Shown piece by piece: positions 16,498 through 25,473 of a DNA stretch of 64,000 nucleotides. This stretch comes from Phycisphaerales bacterium (GTDB taxonomy: Bacteria; Planctomycetota; Phycisphaerae; Phycisphaerales; SM1A02). The DNA is taken from positions 1-64,000 of the forward strand of contig JAQWMQ010000039.1 in assembly GCA_029246705.1 (NCBI GenBank), in the 5' to 3' direction. The position numbers and the translations under genes are program-made. How positions within the stretch are numbered: position 1 is the first letter of the stretch; the number at the start of each line of letters is the position of its first letter. The notes under the pieces were generated by a model. It saw only the letters and a program-made list of their open reading frames with translations, made no database searches and was not told the origin of the DNA.

Positions 16498-17651
16498 CGA
16501 CTCTCTGGTCGATTCGAAGGCGTGCTCTTGCCGGGTTGCGGACCCAGCAGGATGCCGATCCATCGCAAGTCGTCCGAACGGTCGAGCATGATCTTCACCA
16601 ACATGGTCAGTGGCACGGCAAGGAACATGCCGACGATCCCCAACAGCCATCCCCAGAAGACCAGGCTGAGGAAGACCACCAGTGCGGAGAGTCCCATCCT
16701 CCGGCCCATGATCTTCGGTTCGAGGATGCTTCCGAAGATCGTGTTGATCGCGAGGTAGAGCACCATCACGACGATCGCCCACCCGAATCCCAGGGTCGCC
16801 CAGGTGATGAGGATCGCCGGAATCGATGCGATGATCGATCCCAGCGCGGGGATGTAGTTGAGAAGAAAGGTGATGAACGCGAGCAGCCCCCAGTAGGGAA
16901 CGCCGATCAACCAGAGTGTGAATCCGGCGCAGAAGCCCGTTGCCGCACTCATCTGGGTCTTGACTGCGAGGTAGATCTGGATGTCGTGGTACACCCGACT
17001 GAATCGGGAAAGCTCGGCTTCCGGATCGGCCGCCGCGAATCTGATCTTCTCGGGAATGGTCGAGGCTTCGGTCAGGATGAAGAAGACCGTGAGCAGGACG
17101 AACAGGGTGTTTCTCAACAGTGACGTCAGTGAAGAGAGCAGGGAGCCGAACAGACTCACCAGCTTCGACGGATCCAGTTGCTGTTCCAGCCAGCTTTCTC
17201 CTTCGCCTTGGGCGCCGGGATCCACGCCGGAGGTCGGAGGGATGACTCCATCCTGCGGAGCAGGCAGCGAGTGCGGTTCCAGGATGTTCAGGCCGAAGCC
17301 GCGGGCGGTTTCTCGAAGGCGATCCACCATGTTGTCGACTCGTTCTTCGATCTCCACCCGGTAGGTCGGCAGGTCGAAACTCACCTCGGTCGCGTACCTG
17401 GTAGCGAATGCACCGGCAATGAGCACCAGGAGCACCACGATCGTGAAGACCAGTGAACCGGCCAACCAGCTCGGAAATCCGATTCGCTTGAGGAACTGAA
17501 GCGGCGGAATGCTGATCACCGCCACGAACATGGCTGCGAGCACTGGAACGACGATTTCCGATGCGGCCTTGAGTCCGGCGCAGATCACTATGAAGCTCGC
17601 AAGGAGCAACAGAAGGCGCAGGCCGGTGTCTGTGCGACTTTGTGGCATCAT
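16494..17651 (-). CDS. AI-2E family (PerM/TqsA-like) membrane permease
   Basis: 385 residues with the family's arrangement. N-terminal transmembrane pairs come first (LLLLLASFIVICAGL, VVPVLAAMFVAVIS). A long extracytoplasmic helical region follows (about 90-185), then a C-terminal membrane block with the conserved GVPYWGLLAFITFLLNYIPALGS segment and the final FWGWLLGIVGMFLAVPL. Substrates of this family are varied (AI-2, Na+/H+ exchange, unknown), so none is assigned. The start is ATGATG at 17651/17648. The second ATG is six bases from TACACT on the minus strand, and no Shine-Dalgarno is seen. It is convergent with the PDZ gene (4-base overlap). Confidence 0.88.
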   Translation of the reverse strand: MMPQSRTDTGLRLLLLLASFIVICAGLKAASEIVVPVLAAMFVAVISIPPLQFLKRIGFPSWLAGSLVFTIVVLLVLIAGAFATRYATEVSFDLPTYRVEIEERVDNMVDRLRETARGFGLNILEPHSLPAPQDGVIPPTSGVDPGAQGEGESWLEQQLDPSKLVSLFGSLLSSLTSLLRNTLFVLLTVFFILTEASTIPEKIRFAAADPEAELSRFSRVYHDIQIYLAVKTQMSAATGFCAGFTLWLIGVPYWGLLAFITFLLNYIPALGSIIASIPAILITWATLGFGWAIVVMVLYLAINTIFGSILEPKIMGRRMGLSALVVFLSLVFWGWLLGIVGMFLAVPLTMLVKIMLDRSDDLRWIGILLGPQPGKSTPSNRPESR

Positions 17652-17654
17652 GGG

Positions 17655-17660
17655 AGTGTA
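17655..17660 (-). promoter_or_regulatory. Candidate -10 of a leaderless permease transcript
   Basis: TACACT, then CCC and two consecutive ATG codons. The distance to the second ATG is six bases, matching the pattern at rarA, holA and priA. Confidence 0.4.
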
Positions 17661-17725
17661 TGGCTTCCTGCCGATCTTCGTGAAACCGATGCCTCTAGAA
17701 TCGGAATCACCTGAAACGAGTATCC

Positions 17726-18238
17726 ATGCCCCAGACTCTCGACATGCCCGAGCATCGAATATCGATGGTCAGACAAAGGACCGCGGCCTTCGCCCTGTCG
17801 GCCTTGCTGCTCTATCCCCTGGGAATCCTGCTTCCAGTCGTTGCACTGGAGCGTTTCGGGCATCGCCAGGAGACCAGCATCCTTGGTGGCATCTCGGAGC
17901 TTCTGGGTAGTGGACATGTCATCCTGGGGATCATCGTCCTCGTCTGCAGCATCTTTTTTCCGCTATTCAAGCTTGCGGGCCTGCTGGTCCTTTCCAGTGA
18001 GAGCATCCCACTCGGGGCTCGTGGTCGTGACCGCGTGTGGAGATTCCTGGAGATCACCGGACGCTGGGGCATGCTTGACGTCCTGCTCGTCGCTGCGCTC
18101 GTCGCCGCGGTGAAACTGGGCGACCTGGTTTCGATCGAATCCGGTTCGGGACTGTATGCCTTCGCGGGCACGGTCTTCCTGAGCCTGCTTGCCTCGGCAT
18201 CCTGGGATCCTTCACTCATAGGAGCACGACGATCATGA
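17726..18238 (+). CDS. PqiA-like inner membrane protein (single domain)
   Basis: 170 residues with about four transmembrane helices, matching one PqiA domain: LLLYPLGILLPVVALERFGHRQETSILGG (read as the PqiA core around P and the G-rich turn), FFPLFKLAGLLVL, and GRWGMLDVLLVAALVAAVKLGDL. E. coli PqiA has two such domains and a zinc-ribbon, both absent here. Its stop overlaps the start of the MCE-domain gene (ATGA), so the pair form a lipid-trafficking unit between the membranes. TAGAAT (17696-17701) is a possible -10. Confidence 0.85.
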   Translation: MPQTLDMPEHRISMVRQRTAAFALSALLLYPLGILLPVVALERFGHRQETSILGGISELLGSGHVILGIIVLVCSIFFPLFKLAGLLVLSSESIPLGARGRDRVWRFLEITGRWGMLDVLLVAALVAAVKLGDLVSIESGSGLYAFAGTVFLSLLASASWDPSLIGARRS

Positions 18239-19083
18239 ACGGTTCGGAGCGAAGACTTTCAATTGCCTGGTTGGTGCCACTGGCGGTTCTTCTCGTCGTG
18301 GGCTGGATCTCGTTCGATGTCTACAGCACGCGAGGCGTCGAGGTATCGGTGTCGTTTCCCGACGGCCATGGTCTTGGTCCCGGGGATACCGTGCGGTGTC
18401 GCGGGATCGAGGTGGGTTCGGTCCGGTCGGTGCAACTGGTGGATTCCGGCGTGGAAGTCGCCCTGCAGCTGGATCCTGCCAATGCCTCGCAGCTCGCTCG
18501 AGCAGGCTCACGTTGGTGGGTCTCGCGACCGAAGCTGGACTGGTCAAGAGTGAGTGGTCTTGATTCCCTGGTCGGGCCCAGGTTCATCCGGGTCGATCCA
18601 CCCACCGACCCTTCCGGTGTCGAGCTCTTCGACTTCCAGGGACTGACCGAGGCGCCCATCGTCGATCGAATCGCTTCGGGTGATCTCTTGATCACCCTGA
18701 TCGCAGAGTCTCGAGGCACCTTGCAGCCTGGTTCATCGGTCTTCTACCGGGGCGTCACGGTTGGAACCATCCTCTCGACCGCACTTGCCGATGATGCACT
18801 CGGGGTGGTCGCCAGTGTTCTCATCGAGGCTCGGTACGTGCCGTTGGTGCGAGCGAATTCGCGCTTCCACCAGACCGGCGCCTTCGACCTGGACATCGGA
18901 CTGACCGGGGTGAGTGCCAGACTTGATTCGCTCGAGACCCTGTTCGTGGGGGGCGTCTCGCTGGTGACGCCCACTCGACCCGGTACCGCGGTGGAGTCAG
19001 GTCACCAGTTCAAGGTGGAACCCGAGTTCGATGACGACTATCTCGAATGGAAACCCGCCATCGACCTGACGCCGGCGGGCTGA
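18235..19083 (+). CDS. PqiB-like MCE/MlaD-domain protein
   Basis: 282 residues: one N-terminal transmembrane helix (about 8-26), then two MCE (MlaD) domains at about 35-115 (FPDGHGLGPGDTVRCRGIEVG) and 155-235 (ESRGTLQPGSSVFYRGVTVG). E. coli PqiB carries three MCE domains and a long helical tail, so this is a shortened form. MCE proteins form rings or tubes carrying phospholipids across the periplasm. Here it would partner the PqiA-like protein just upstream. No PqiC lipoprotein follows. The next gene is convergent, starting three bases beyond. Confidence 0.88.
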   Translation: MNGSERRLSIAWLVPLAVLLVVGWISFDVYSTRGVEVSVSFPDGHGLGPGDTVRCRGIEVGSVRSVQLVDSGVEVALQLDPANASQLARAGSRWWVSRPKLDWSRVSGLDSLVGPRFIRVDPPTDPSGVELFDFQGLTEAPIVDRIASGDLLITLIAESRGTLQPGSSVFYRGVTVGTILSTALADDALGVVASVLIEARYVPLVRANSRFHQTGAFDLDIGLTGVSARLDSLETLFVGGVSLVTPTRPGTAVESGHQFKVEPEFDDDYLEWKPAIDLTPAG

Positions 19084-19086
19084 GGC

Positions 19087-20100
19087 TCAGAACTTCAGGC
19101 CGAAGAAGATCGCGACGAATGGCGCGGGGTTCGCATCCTGTTGGGTCACTTCGGAACCATCCGCACGCTGGAGTTCGAGCCGTTCCCCGAAACTCACTCC
19201 ACCAAGCAGGTGGAGCCGCATCTTCGGGATGGGCCGCCACTCCAGTCTCAACCACACCGGAAAACTGCGCTCGGTTCCCACGCCTCCGCGGATGATCTCC
19301 GGTCCGCTGTCATCAAGTCGGAACCGTCGGTACTCGTACCGAAAGCCGACCGAGAAGGTGACGTCCTTGTTGACGCTGTAGAGGATCTCGATGCCTGCAC
19401 TCGCGGGATAGGTTGCCGGCCCCCTGACGTTGGTCACCACCAGTCCTTCCGTGATCTTCCAGTCGATGAGGATCGAAGGGATGAACAAGACGCTCCCGTC
19501 CAGTCGCCCCGATGCCAGGACACCGAAACCCAGACTGAGATTCCGCGAGAAGGTGTAGGACCCGGCGATGACGCCGCTGCCCGACATCGCATTGCTCCAG
19601 TCCGCATCGGGTTCGGCTGCCCAGTTCAGCGAGCCTGATCCGAAGACGCTCCATTCCCGATCGATCTGCCACTGGACCGAGGTGCCTATGGACAGTTCGT
19701 TGACGGTGCTCCAGGGCGTTCCTCCCGCGACTGCGGCGAAGGCGCCCCCATCCTTGAAGTCATAGGAATCGACCTCGGTGCTGATCTTGAGCCCGATGGC
19801 AAGGGAAGGCGTGAAGCGGTAGCCCAGTCCGAAGCCCAGGAAGGACCGGTTCACCGAGAAGCTGCCTCCTTCGGCGATCGAGGTGTTGAACTGGTAGAGA
19901 TCACCGCCATACACCGACCAGTTGAATCCCAGTGGTTCCGAGGGTCGACCGCTGGGGGGTTTTCCTGCGGTCTCGGGTGCGAGCGTTGGATCGCCTGACT
20001 CGTAGATCGTCTCGTCGACCTGGGCGTTCAAATCATCGCCGAGTGCCAACACCAGCGTGACCAACAGACACGTGAATCCCGGTTTCATTGCAAAAAACAT
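19087..20100 (-). CDS. Outer-membrane beta-barrel protein, paralogue 1 (DUF6268-like)
   Basis: 337 residues with a signal peptide (ends ALGDDLNAQ), followed by alternating amphipathic beta-strands with aromatic girdles and a terminal Phe (FFGLKF), typical of outer-membrane barrels. It aligns along its whole length with the product of the next gene: both have GGDLYQF/GGDIYQF, GGSFxVNRxFLG, EYRRFRLxDSGP, FPVWLRxEWRPxPxxRxHLLGGVxFGxxLEL and QQDxNxAPFVxxFFG-type ends. AGGGAAG precedes the first ATG. The DUF6268 label is from memory and is the least certain part. Function is unknown. Confidence 0.72.
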   Translation of the reverse strand: MFFAMKPGFTCLLVTLVLALGDDLNAQVDETIYESGDPTLAPETAGKPPSGRPSEPLGFNWSVYGGDLYQFNTSIAEGGSFSVNRSFLGFGLGYRFTPSLAIGLKISTEVDSYDFKDGGAFAAVAGGTPWSTVNELSIGTSVQWQIDREWSVFGSGSLNWAAEPDADWSNAMSGSGVIAGSYTFSRNLSLGFGVLASGRLDGSVLFIPSILIDWKITEGLVVTNVRGPATYPASAGIEILYSVNKDVTFSVGFRYEYRRFRLDDSGPEIIRGGVGTERSFPVWLRLEWRPIPKMRLHLLGGVSFGERLELQRADGSEVTQQDANPAPFVAIFFGLKF

Positions 20101-20124
20101 GTACTTCCCTGTTATCTCGGCGGA

Positions 20125-21117
20125 TCAGAACTGGAACCCGAGGAAGAGCCCCACGAAGGGCGCGATGTCGACATCTTCCTTTGACAGCTGGTTGCCGTTT
20201 TGATTGTCGAGTTCAAGCTTCTGCCCGAACAACACTCCGCCCAGCAGGTGGATCCGGATTTCCGGTACCGGTCGCCATTCGTATCGAAGCCAGACCGGGA
20301 ATCCGCTGTTGGTGCCCACGCCGTTCTGGATTGCGATGGGGCCGCTGTCATTGAGTCGGAATCTTCGATACTCGTAGCGACTGCCGAGCGACACGTTCAT
20401 CTCCTTCGAGAGATAGAACACCGCCTCTATGCCGAGACTCGCCGGATAGCCGACCGGGCCCCGGACGTTCGAGATGAAGAATTGCTCGCTGATTCGCCAG
20501 TCGATGATCGGTGATGGAATGTAGAGGAGGTTGTCCTCGATTCGAGTCGAGATCTGCACCCCGACACCAAGGGTCAGCGTGTCGGAGAACGTGTAGGCGG
20601 TTCCGAACAGCCCGCCACCGGTGAAGGACTCGCCGAAATCGGCATCGGTCTCCCCGGCCCAGCTCACGAGACCACCCAGGAACACCTGCCAGGAATCGTC
20701 GACCTTCCACCGTCCAAGCGCACGAATGGTGAAATCGACCGTCTGACCCCACGGATTCCCGTTCGCCGGTGCGGTGAAAGCGCCGTCACCCTTGAAGGTG
20801 TAGTTGTCGGTTTCGGCCGCGATGTCGATGTCCATGGACAGCGACGGGGTGAACTTGTAGTTCAGGCCACCGCCGAGAAACAAGCGATTGACAGCGAAGC
20901 TGCCTCCGTCATCGATGTCGGTGTCGAACTGATAGATGTCTCCACCGGAGACCGACCATGTCGTGCTCTTCTCCTCGGTTTCGGTCTCGGTCTCGTCTTC
21001 GATCTCGATTTCAGGAGCCGGCTGCGGATCCGATTCCGTGGATTGACGGGCTTGAGCGGTATCTGCGAGCAGGATCAGGGTGAGGATTCCAGCGAACAAG
21101 GGTATTTTCATGGTCAT
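20125..21117 (-). CDS. Outer-membrane beta-barrel protein, paralogue 2 (DUF6268-like)
   Basis: 330 residues: signal peptide (LFAGILTLILLADTAQA), an acidic linker (EIEIEDETETETEEKS), then a beta-barrel ending in Phe (FLGFQF). It is a tandem duplicate of the gene 24 bases downstream, with the shared motifs kept in order (GGDIYQF, NRLFLGGGLNYKF, ISNVRGPVGYPAS, RYEYRRFRLNDSGP). The acidic linker is absent from the other copy. ATG codons at 21117 and 21111 are both possible starts. It is divergent from the metallophosphoesterase gene. Confidence 0.72.
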   Translation of the reverse strand: MTMKIPLFAGILTLILLADTAQARQSTESDPQPAPEIEIEDETETETEEKSTTWSVSGGDIYQFDTDIDDGGSFAVNRLFLGGGLNYKFTPSLSMDIDIAAETDNYTFKGDGAFTAPANGNPWGQTVDFTIRALGRWKVDDSWQVFLGGLVSWAGETDADFGESFTGGGLFGTAYTFSDTLTLGVGVQISTRIEDNLLYIPSPIIDWRISEQFFISNVRGPVGYPASLGIEAVFYLSKEMNVSLGSRYEYRRFRLNDSGPIAIQNGVGTNSGFPVWLRYEWRPVPEIRIHLLGGVLFGQKLELDNQNGNQLSKEDVDIAPFVGLFLGFQF

Positions 21118-21185
21118 TCCAAGGGGTTCCAGTCAAGGGCTGATCAGTTCTGGTCCAGATGTTCGAATCACGCTTCCTGAACCCG

Positions 21186-21191
21186 TAGAAT
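21186..21191 (+). promoter_or_regulatory. Candidate -10 for the metallophosphoesterase gene
   Basis: TAGAAT lies about 66 bases before the preferred ATG, leaving a leader that contains the GAAGGA ribosome site. No clear -35 was seen. Confidence 0.35.
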
Positions 21192-21256
21192 ACGCTTATC
21201 TCAGGTATTGAACCCGCTCCTTGCAGCACAACTCGAAAGAAGGATGGCCGAATCAC

Positions 21257-23023
21257 ATGTCTTCCTCCAGCATGCCAAGACTGACCGCGTGTTTCATCCT
21301 GTCTTGCTCTTCGATGATCAGTGCTCAGGATTCCTTCACGGTGGTCGGTCTCCCCGACACCCAGAAGTACTCCGAGTCCTTTCCCGACGTCTTCATGGCG
21401 CAGACCGCCTGGGTGGTCGACCAGCGCTTCGCTCGTGACATCAGGTACGTGTCGCATTACGGAGACGTGGTCGAGCACGGCGACGACCTTGAGGAATGGG
21501 AGATCGGAAACCTCGCGATGCTCCCGCTCGATGATGTGAATCTCCCCTGCGGAGTGAATGCGGGCAACCACGACATCACCGCCAACGGATCCCCCACCGA
21601 CAGCTACATTCCACAGTACTTCCTCGAATTCTTCGGGCCTCAACGCTACGAGGGACGGTCCTGGTACTGGGGGTCATCGCCGTCGGGCATGAGCAGCTAC
21701 CAGGTGATCCAGGCCGGAGGCATGGATTTCCTCATGCTCAACATCGAGTGTGACTCGCCACTGCGGGAGCTGACCTGGGCCCAGACCGTCCTGGACCTGA
21801 ACTGGGACAAGCCGGTCTTCATGACCACCCATCGCTACATGCAGGACGCCGAGGACTACACCGGGGGCGTTCCCCTGGTCGATTCCGGTCGGTACCCCGA
21901 CATCTGGTACGTGGTCGAGAGCGTGTATGCCGACGGCGGCATCCAGAGCAACGAACTCTACGACTGGTTCATCCGGCGCAACACCAACATCTTCCTCGTC
22001 AATTGCGGTCACTTCCACGAGCAGTACCGCCAGCAGTCGCCCAACGTCGACGGCAACACCATCCATGAGGTCCTCGCGGACTTCCAGGATGACCCCAACG
22101 GTGGCAACGGATGGTTGCGCATCATGAACTTCGATCTCCAGGCGAACCTGATCGACGTGGACACCTACTCCCCGTGGCTCGATGCGTACCGAACCAACGA
22201 CGAAAGCGACTTCACCCTGCCGGTCGATTTCGATTCCTACGTCTCTGATTTTCCCTTCGCGGCGTTTCAGCAGGGCATCAACAACTACCAGGGCACGCTC
22301 GACACCTGGGTCAGCGAGGCTGACCCGGACACCGCCTATGGTGATGACTCCACGCGGACCTCGGATGACGACGTGTCGAATTCCTTCTTCAGCGATGACC
22401 TCGGCCAGGCCCTGGTCCGCTTCCAGGAGGTCTTCGTCGACGAACAGGACCAGGGTGCGATCCCGGCAGGGTCGGTGATCGTGCGTGCCGTGCTCAACCT
22501 CCAGATCGCATCGGACATCGATTCGCCGATCTTCAACCCGGACTTCTACCTCTACCAGGTGAACATTCCCTGGGACGAAGCATCGACCTGGAACTCCCTT
22601 GGAAACGGCTTGTCAGGAAGCGATCTCGGGGCGTTCATCGGGGCGTTCTCCGGTGACAACGCCCCCAATTCCGACGGATTGCGTCGCCTGGAAGTGACCG
22701 AAGTCGTCCAGGCCTGGTCCGATGGCGCACCCAACCATGGTTTCGCCATCCTGCCCGAGATCATCGGCGGCAACGACGAGGGCATCGAGATCCATGCCAG
22801 TGAGGCGGGCAACACGCTCTTTCATCCGAGGCTCGAGATCACCTACATTCCCCCCGATACCGGCTCGCCTGCCGACTATGACGACGACGGTGACGTGGAC
22901 GGTGCCGACTTGAGCGTCTTCCTCTCGTTGTGGGGTACCAGTGATCCGCGCAGCGACTTCGACTCAAGCGGCATCACCGATGGCGCTGACCTGAGTCGTT
23001 TCCTGTCCTATTGGAGCCTTTGA
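21257..23023 (+). CDS. Secreted metallophosphoesterase with DNRLRE and dockerin-like domains
   Basis: 588 residues from the ATG at 21257, chosen because it leaves a normal signal peptide (ends SSMISAQ). GAAGGA lies about 13 bases upstream. The calcineurin-like phosphoesterase domain (about 25-300) keeps all metal ligands: GLPDTQKY, HYGDVVEHGD, NAGNHD, TTHRYM and NCGHFHEQY. A DNRLRE-type beta-sandwich follows (about 335-540), with ALVRFQEVF, IVRAVLNLQI and VVQAWSDG. The last 50 residues are a dockerin-like double calcium loop (DYDDDGDVDGADLSVFLSLWG and DFDSSGITDGADLSRFL, each given in part), common in planctomycete secreted proteins. The substrate is unknown. Confidence 0.85.
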   Translation: MSSSSMPRLTACFILSCSSMISAQDSFTVVGLPDTQKYSESFPDVFMAQTAWVVDQRFARDIRYVSHYGDVVEHGDDLEEWEIGNLAMLPLDDVNLPCGVNAGNHDITANGSPTDSYIPQYFLEFFGPQRYEGRSWYWGSSPSGMSSYQVIQAGGMDFLMLNIECDSPLRELTWAQTVLDLNWDKPVFMTTHRYMQDAEDYTGGVPLVDSGRYPDIWYVVESVYADGGIQSNELYDWFIRRNTNIFLVNCGHFHEQYRQQSPNVDGNTIHEVLADFQDDPNGGNGWLRIMNFDLQANLIDVDTYSPWLDAYRTNDESDFTLPVDFDSYVSDFPFAAFQQGINNYQGTLDTWVSEADPDTAYGDDSTRTSDDDVSNSFFSDDLGQALVRFQEVFVDEQDQGAIPAGSVIVRAVLNLQIASDIDSPIFNPDFYLYQVNIPWDEASTWNSLGNGLSGSDLGAFIGAFSGDNAPNSDGLRRLEVTEVVQAWSDGAPNHGFAILPEIIGGNDEGIEIHASEAGNTLFHPRLEITYIPPDTGSPADYDDDGDVDGADLSVFLSLWGTSDPRSDFDSSGITDGADLSRFLSYWSL

Positions 23024-23042
23024 CCGCGCGCGGTCAAAGGCT
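23015..23042. terminator. 28-bp perfect palindrome between convergent genes
   Basis: AGCCTTTGACCGCG is followed directly by its reverse complement, CGCGGTCAAAGGCT. It covers the stop codon of the metallophosphoesterase gene and ends two bases before the stop of moxR. As RNA it would form a 12-bp stem in either direction. No T-tract follows on either side, so a bidirectional transcript-end hairpin is likely rather than a classical intrinsic terminator. Confidence 0.6.
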
Positions 23043-23044
23043 GG

Positions 23045-24061
<1,017 letters not shown>

Positions 24062-24103
24062 CAGCTTTGCTTGCCTCCTGGAGTGTGCGATCTGGTTCGG
24101 GTA

Positions 24104-24706
24104 TCAGTCCTTCTTGCCGGGAAGCTGGGTGAGGATCTCGTCGATCAACCCGTATTCCTTCATCTCCTCGGCATTCAACCAGAGGTTGCGCTCGCAGTCG
24201 TTCTCGATGCGGCTCCGGTCCTGGCCCGTGCACTCGGCGTAGATGCCGTAGATCTGGTCTCGGAGCCTGAGGATGTGCCTCGCTTCGATCTCCAGATCCG
24301 TTGCCTGACCCTCAAGGACGCCACTGAGCAGCGGCTGGTGCATGAGGTTCTCGGCGTGGGGCAGCGCGAATCGCTTGCCCTTCGCGCCCGAACAGGCGAT
24401 CACCGAGCCCATGGAGGCGGCCTGCCCGATCACGTAGGTCGAGACATCGCACGGTATGAACCGGATGGTGTCCACGATGCCCAGGCCCGAGGTGACACTG
24501 CCACCCGGACTGTTCACGTACACACTGATGTCGGCAGAGGGGTCCTCGTTGGCGAGGAAGAGAAGCTGGGCGACCACCAGATTGGCCATCTCATCACCGA
24601 CGGGGCCGGCGCAGAAGATGATGCGGTCATTCAGCAGACGCGAGAAGATGTCATAGGCGCGTTCTCCACGCCCGGTCTTCTCGATGACGATCGGTACGAG
24701 ACTCAT
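24104..24706 (-). CDS. clpP: ATP-dependent Clp protease proteolytic subunit (second copy)
   Basis: 200 residues, normal length. The triad can be placed: Ser in GQAASMGS, His in [11 protein letters not shown] and Asp in IENDCERN. The motif [13 protein letters not shown] precedes the active site. It differs from standard ClpP at LMHQP (usually MIHQP). CGGAGA precedes the ATG. It lies 17 bases downstream of another clpP, and the two proteins may form a mixed tetradecamer, as in other bacteria with paired clpP genes. No clpX or clpC is adjacent. Confidence 0.93.
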   Translation of the reverse strand: MSLVPIVIEKTGRGERAYDIFSRLLNDRIIFCAGPVGDEMANLVVAQLLFLANEDPSADISVYVNSPGGSVTSGLGIVDTIRFIPCDVSTYVIGQAASMGSVIACSGAKGKRFALPHAENLMHQPLLSGVLEGQATDLEIEARHILRLRDQIYGIYAECTGQDRSRIENDCERNLWLNAEEMKEYGLIDEILTQLPGKKD

Positions 24707-24723
24707 CGATGTCTCCGGGGCGC

Positions 24724-25380
24724 TCAGGCGCCCTTCTTGTCCTGGTGTTCAAAGACCTCGTCGACGAGGCCGTATTCCTTCGCTTCTTCGGCGGTGAAGT
24801 ACTTGTCACGTTCACCGTCGGCGACGACTTTTTCGACATCCTGACCCGTGTGCTTGGCGATGATCTCGGCAAGCGTGTGCTTCGCCTTGATGATCTGCTC
24901 GGCCTGGATCTGGATGTCCGTGGTCTGTCCGGTCACGCCGCCGTAGGGCTGGTGGATCATCACCTTCGCATGCGGAAGGATGTGACGTCGGCCTTCCTGG
25001 CCCGCACAGAGCAGCACGGAGCCGCCTGAGTAGGCACGGCCGATGCAGTAGGTCGCGACTTCGCTCGATATGAACCGCATGGTGTCATAGATCGCGAGCG
25101 TGTCGTCGACGGAACCGCCGGGACTGTTGATATAGAAGTTGATCTCCTGGCCACGCTTCTGGTTTTCCAGATAGAGCATCTGCATGATGACTCGAGCGGC
25201 GGAGGAGTAGTTGATGTCACCGATGAGGAAGACCACCCGATTCTCGAGCAGAAGCTCGTCGATGGTCATTTCTCTGGTGCGCTGGTAATTGACCGAGGCG
25301 AGCATGTCCGGGGTGACCGGACCTCCGGTTCGGATGTCGGAGTGCTGCATGGTCGTTTCGAACGGAGTGCTTGGGTGCAT
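24724..25380 (-). CDS. clpP: ATP-dependent Clp protease proteolytic subunit (first copy)
   Basis: 218 residues, with [18 protein letters not shown], the catalytic Ser in [10 protein letters not shown] (standard is QAASMG), His in [11 protein letters not shown] and Asp in VVADGERD. The region around the serine is divergent, but the triad is present. The N-terminus is longer than usual. The ATG at 25350 is an alternative start, and neither has a good ribosome site. TATCCT, on the minus strand near 25432, is a possible -10 for the clpP-clpP-moxR run. Confidence 0.93.
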   Translation of the reverse strand: MHPSTPFETTMQHSDIRTGGPVTPDMLASVNYQRTREMTIDELLLENRVVFLIGDINYSSAARVIMQMLYLENQKRGQEINFYINSPGGSVDDTLAIYDTMRFISSEVATYCIGRAYSGGSVLLCAGQEGRRHILPHAKVMIHQPYGGVTGQTTDIQIQAEQIIKAKHTLAEIIAKHTGQDVEKVVADGERDKYFTAEEAKEYGLVDEVFEHQDKKGA

Positions 25381-25473
25381 GAATCCAGACTTTCAACGGT
25401 TTGGCTCGTCGTTCGATCGGAGCGGGGGCAGAGGATAGCACCCTCGCGGCTCCGTGGTGTCCTTCCATCGGTA

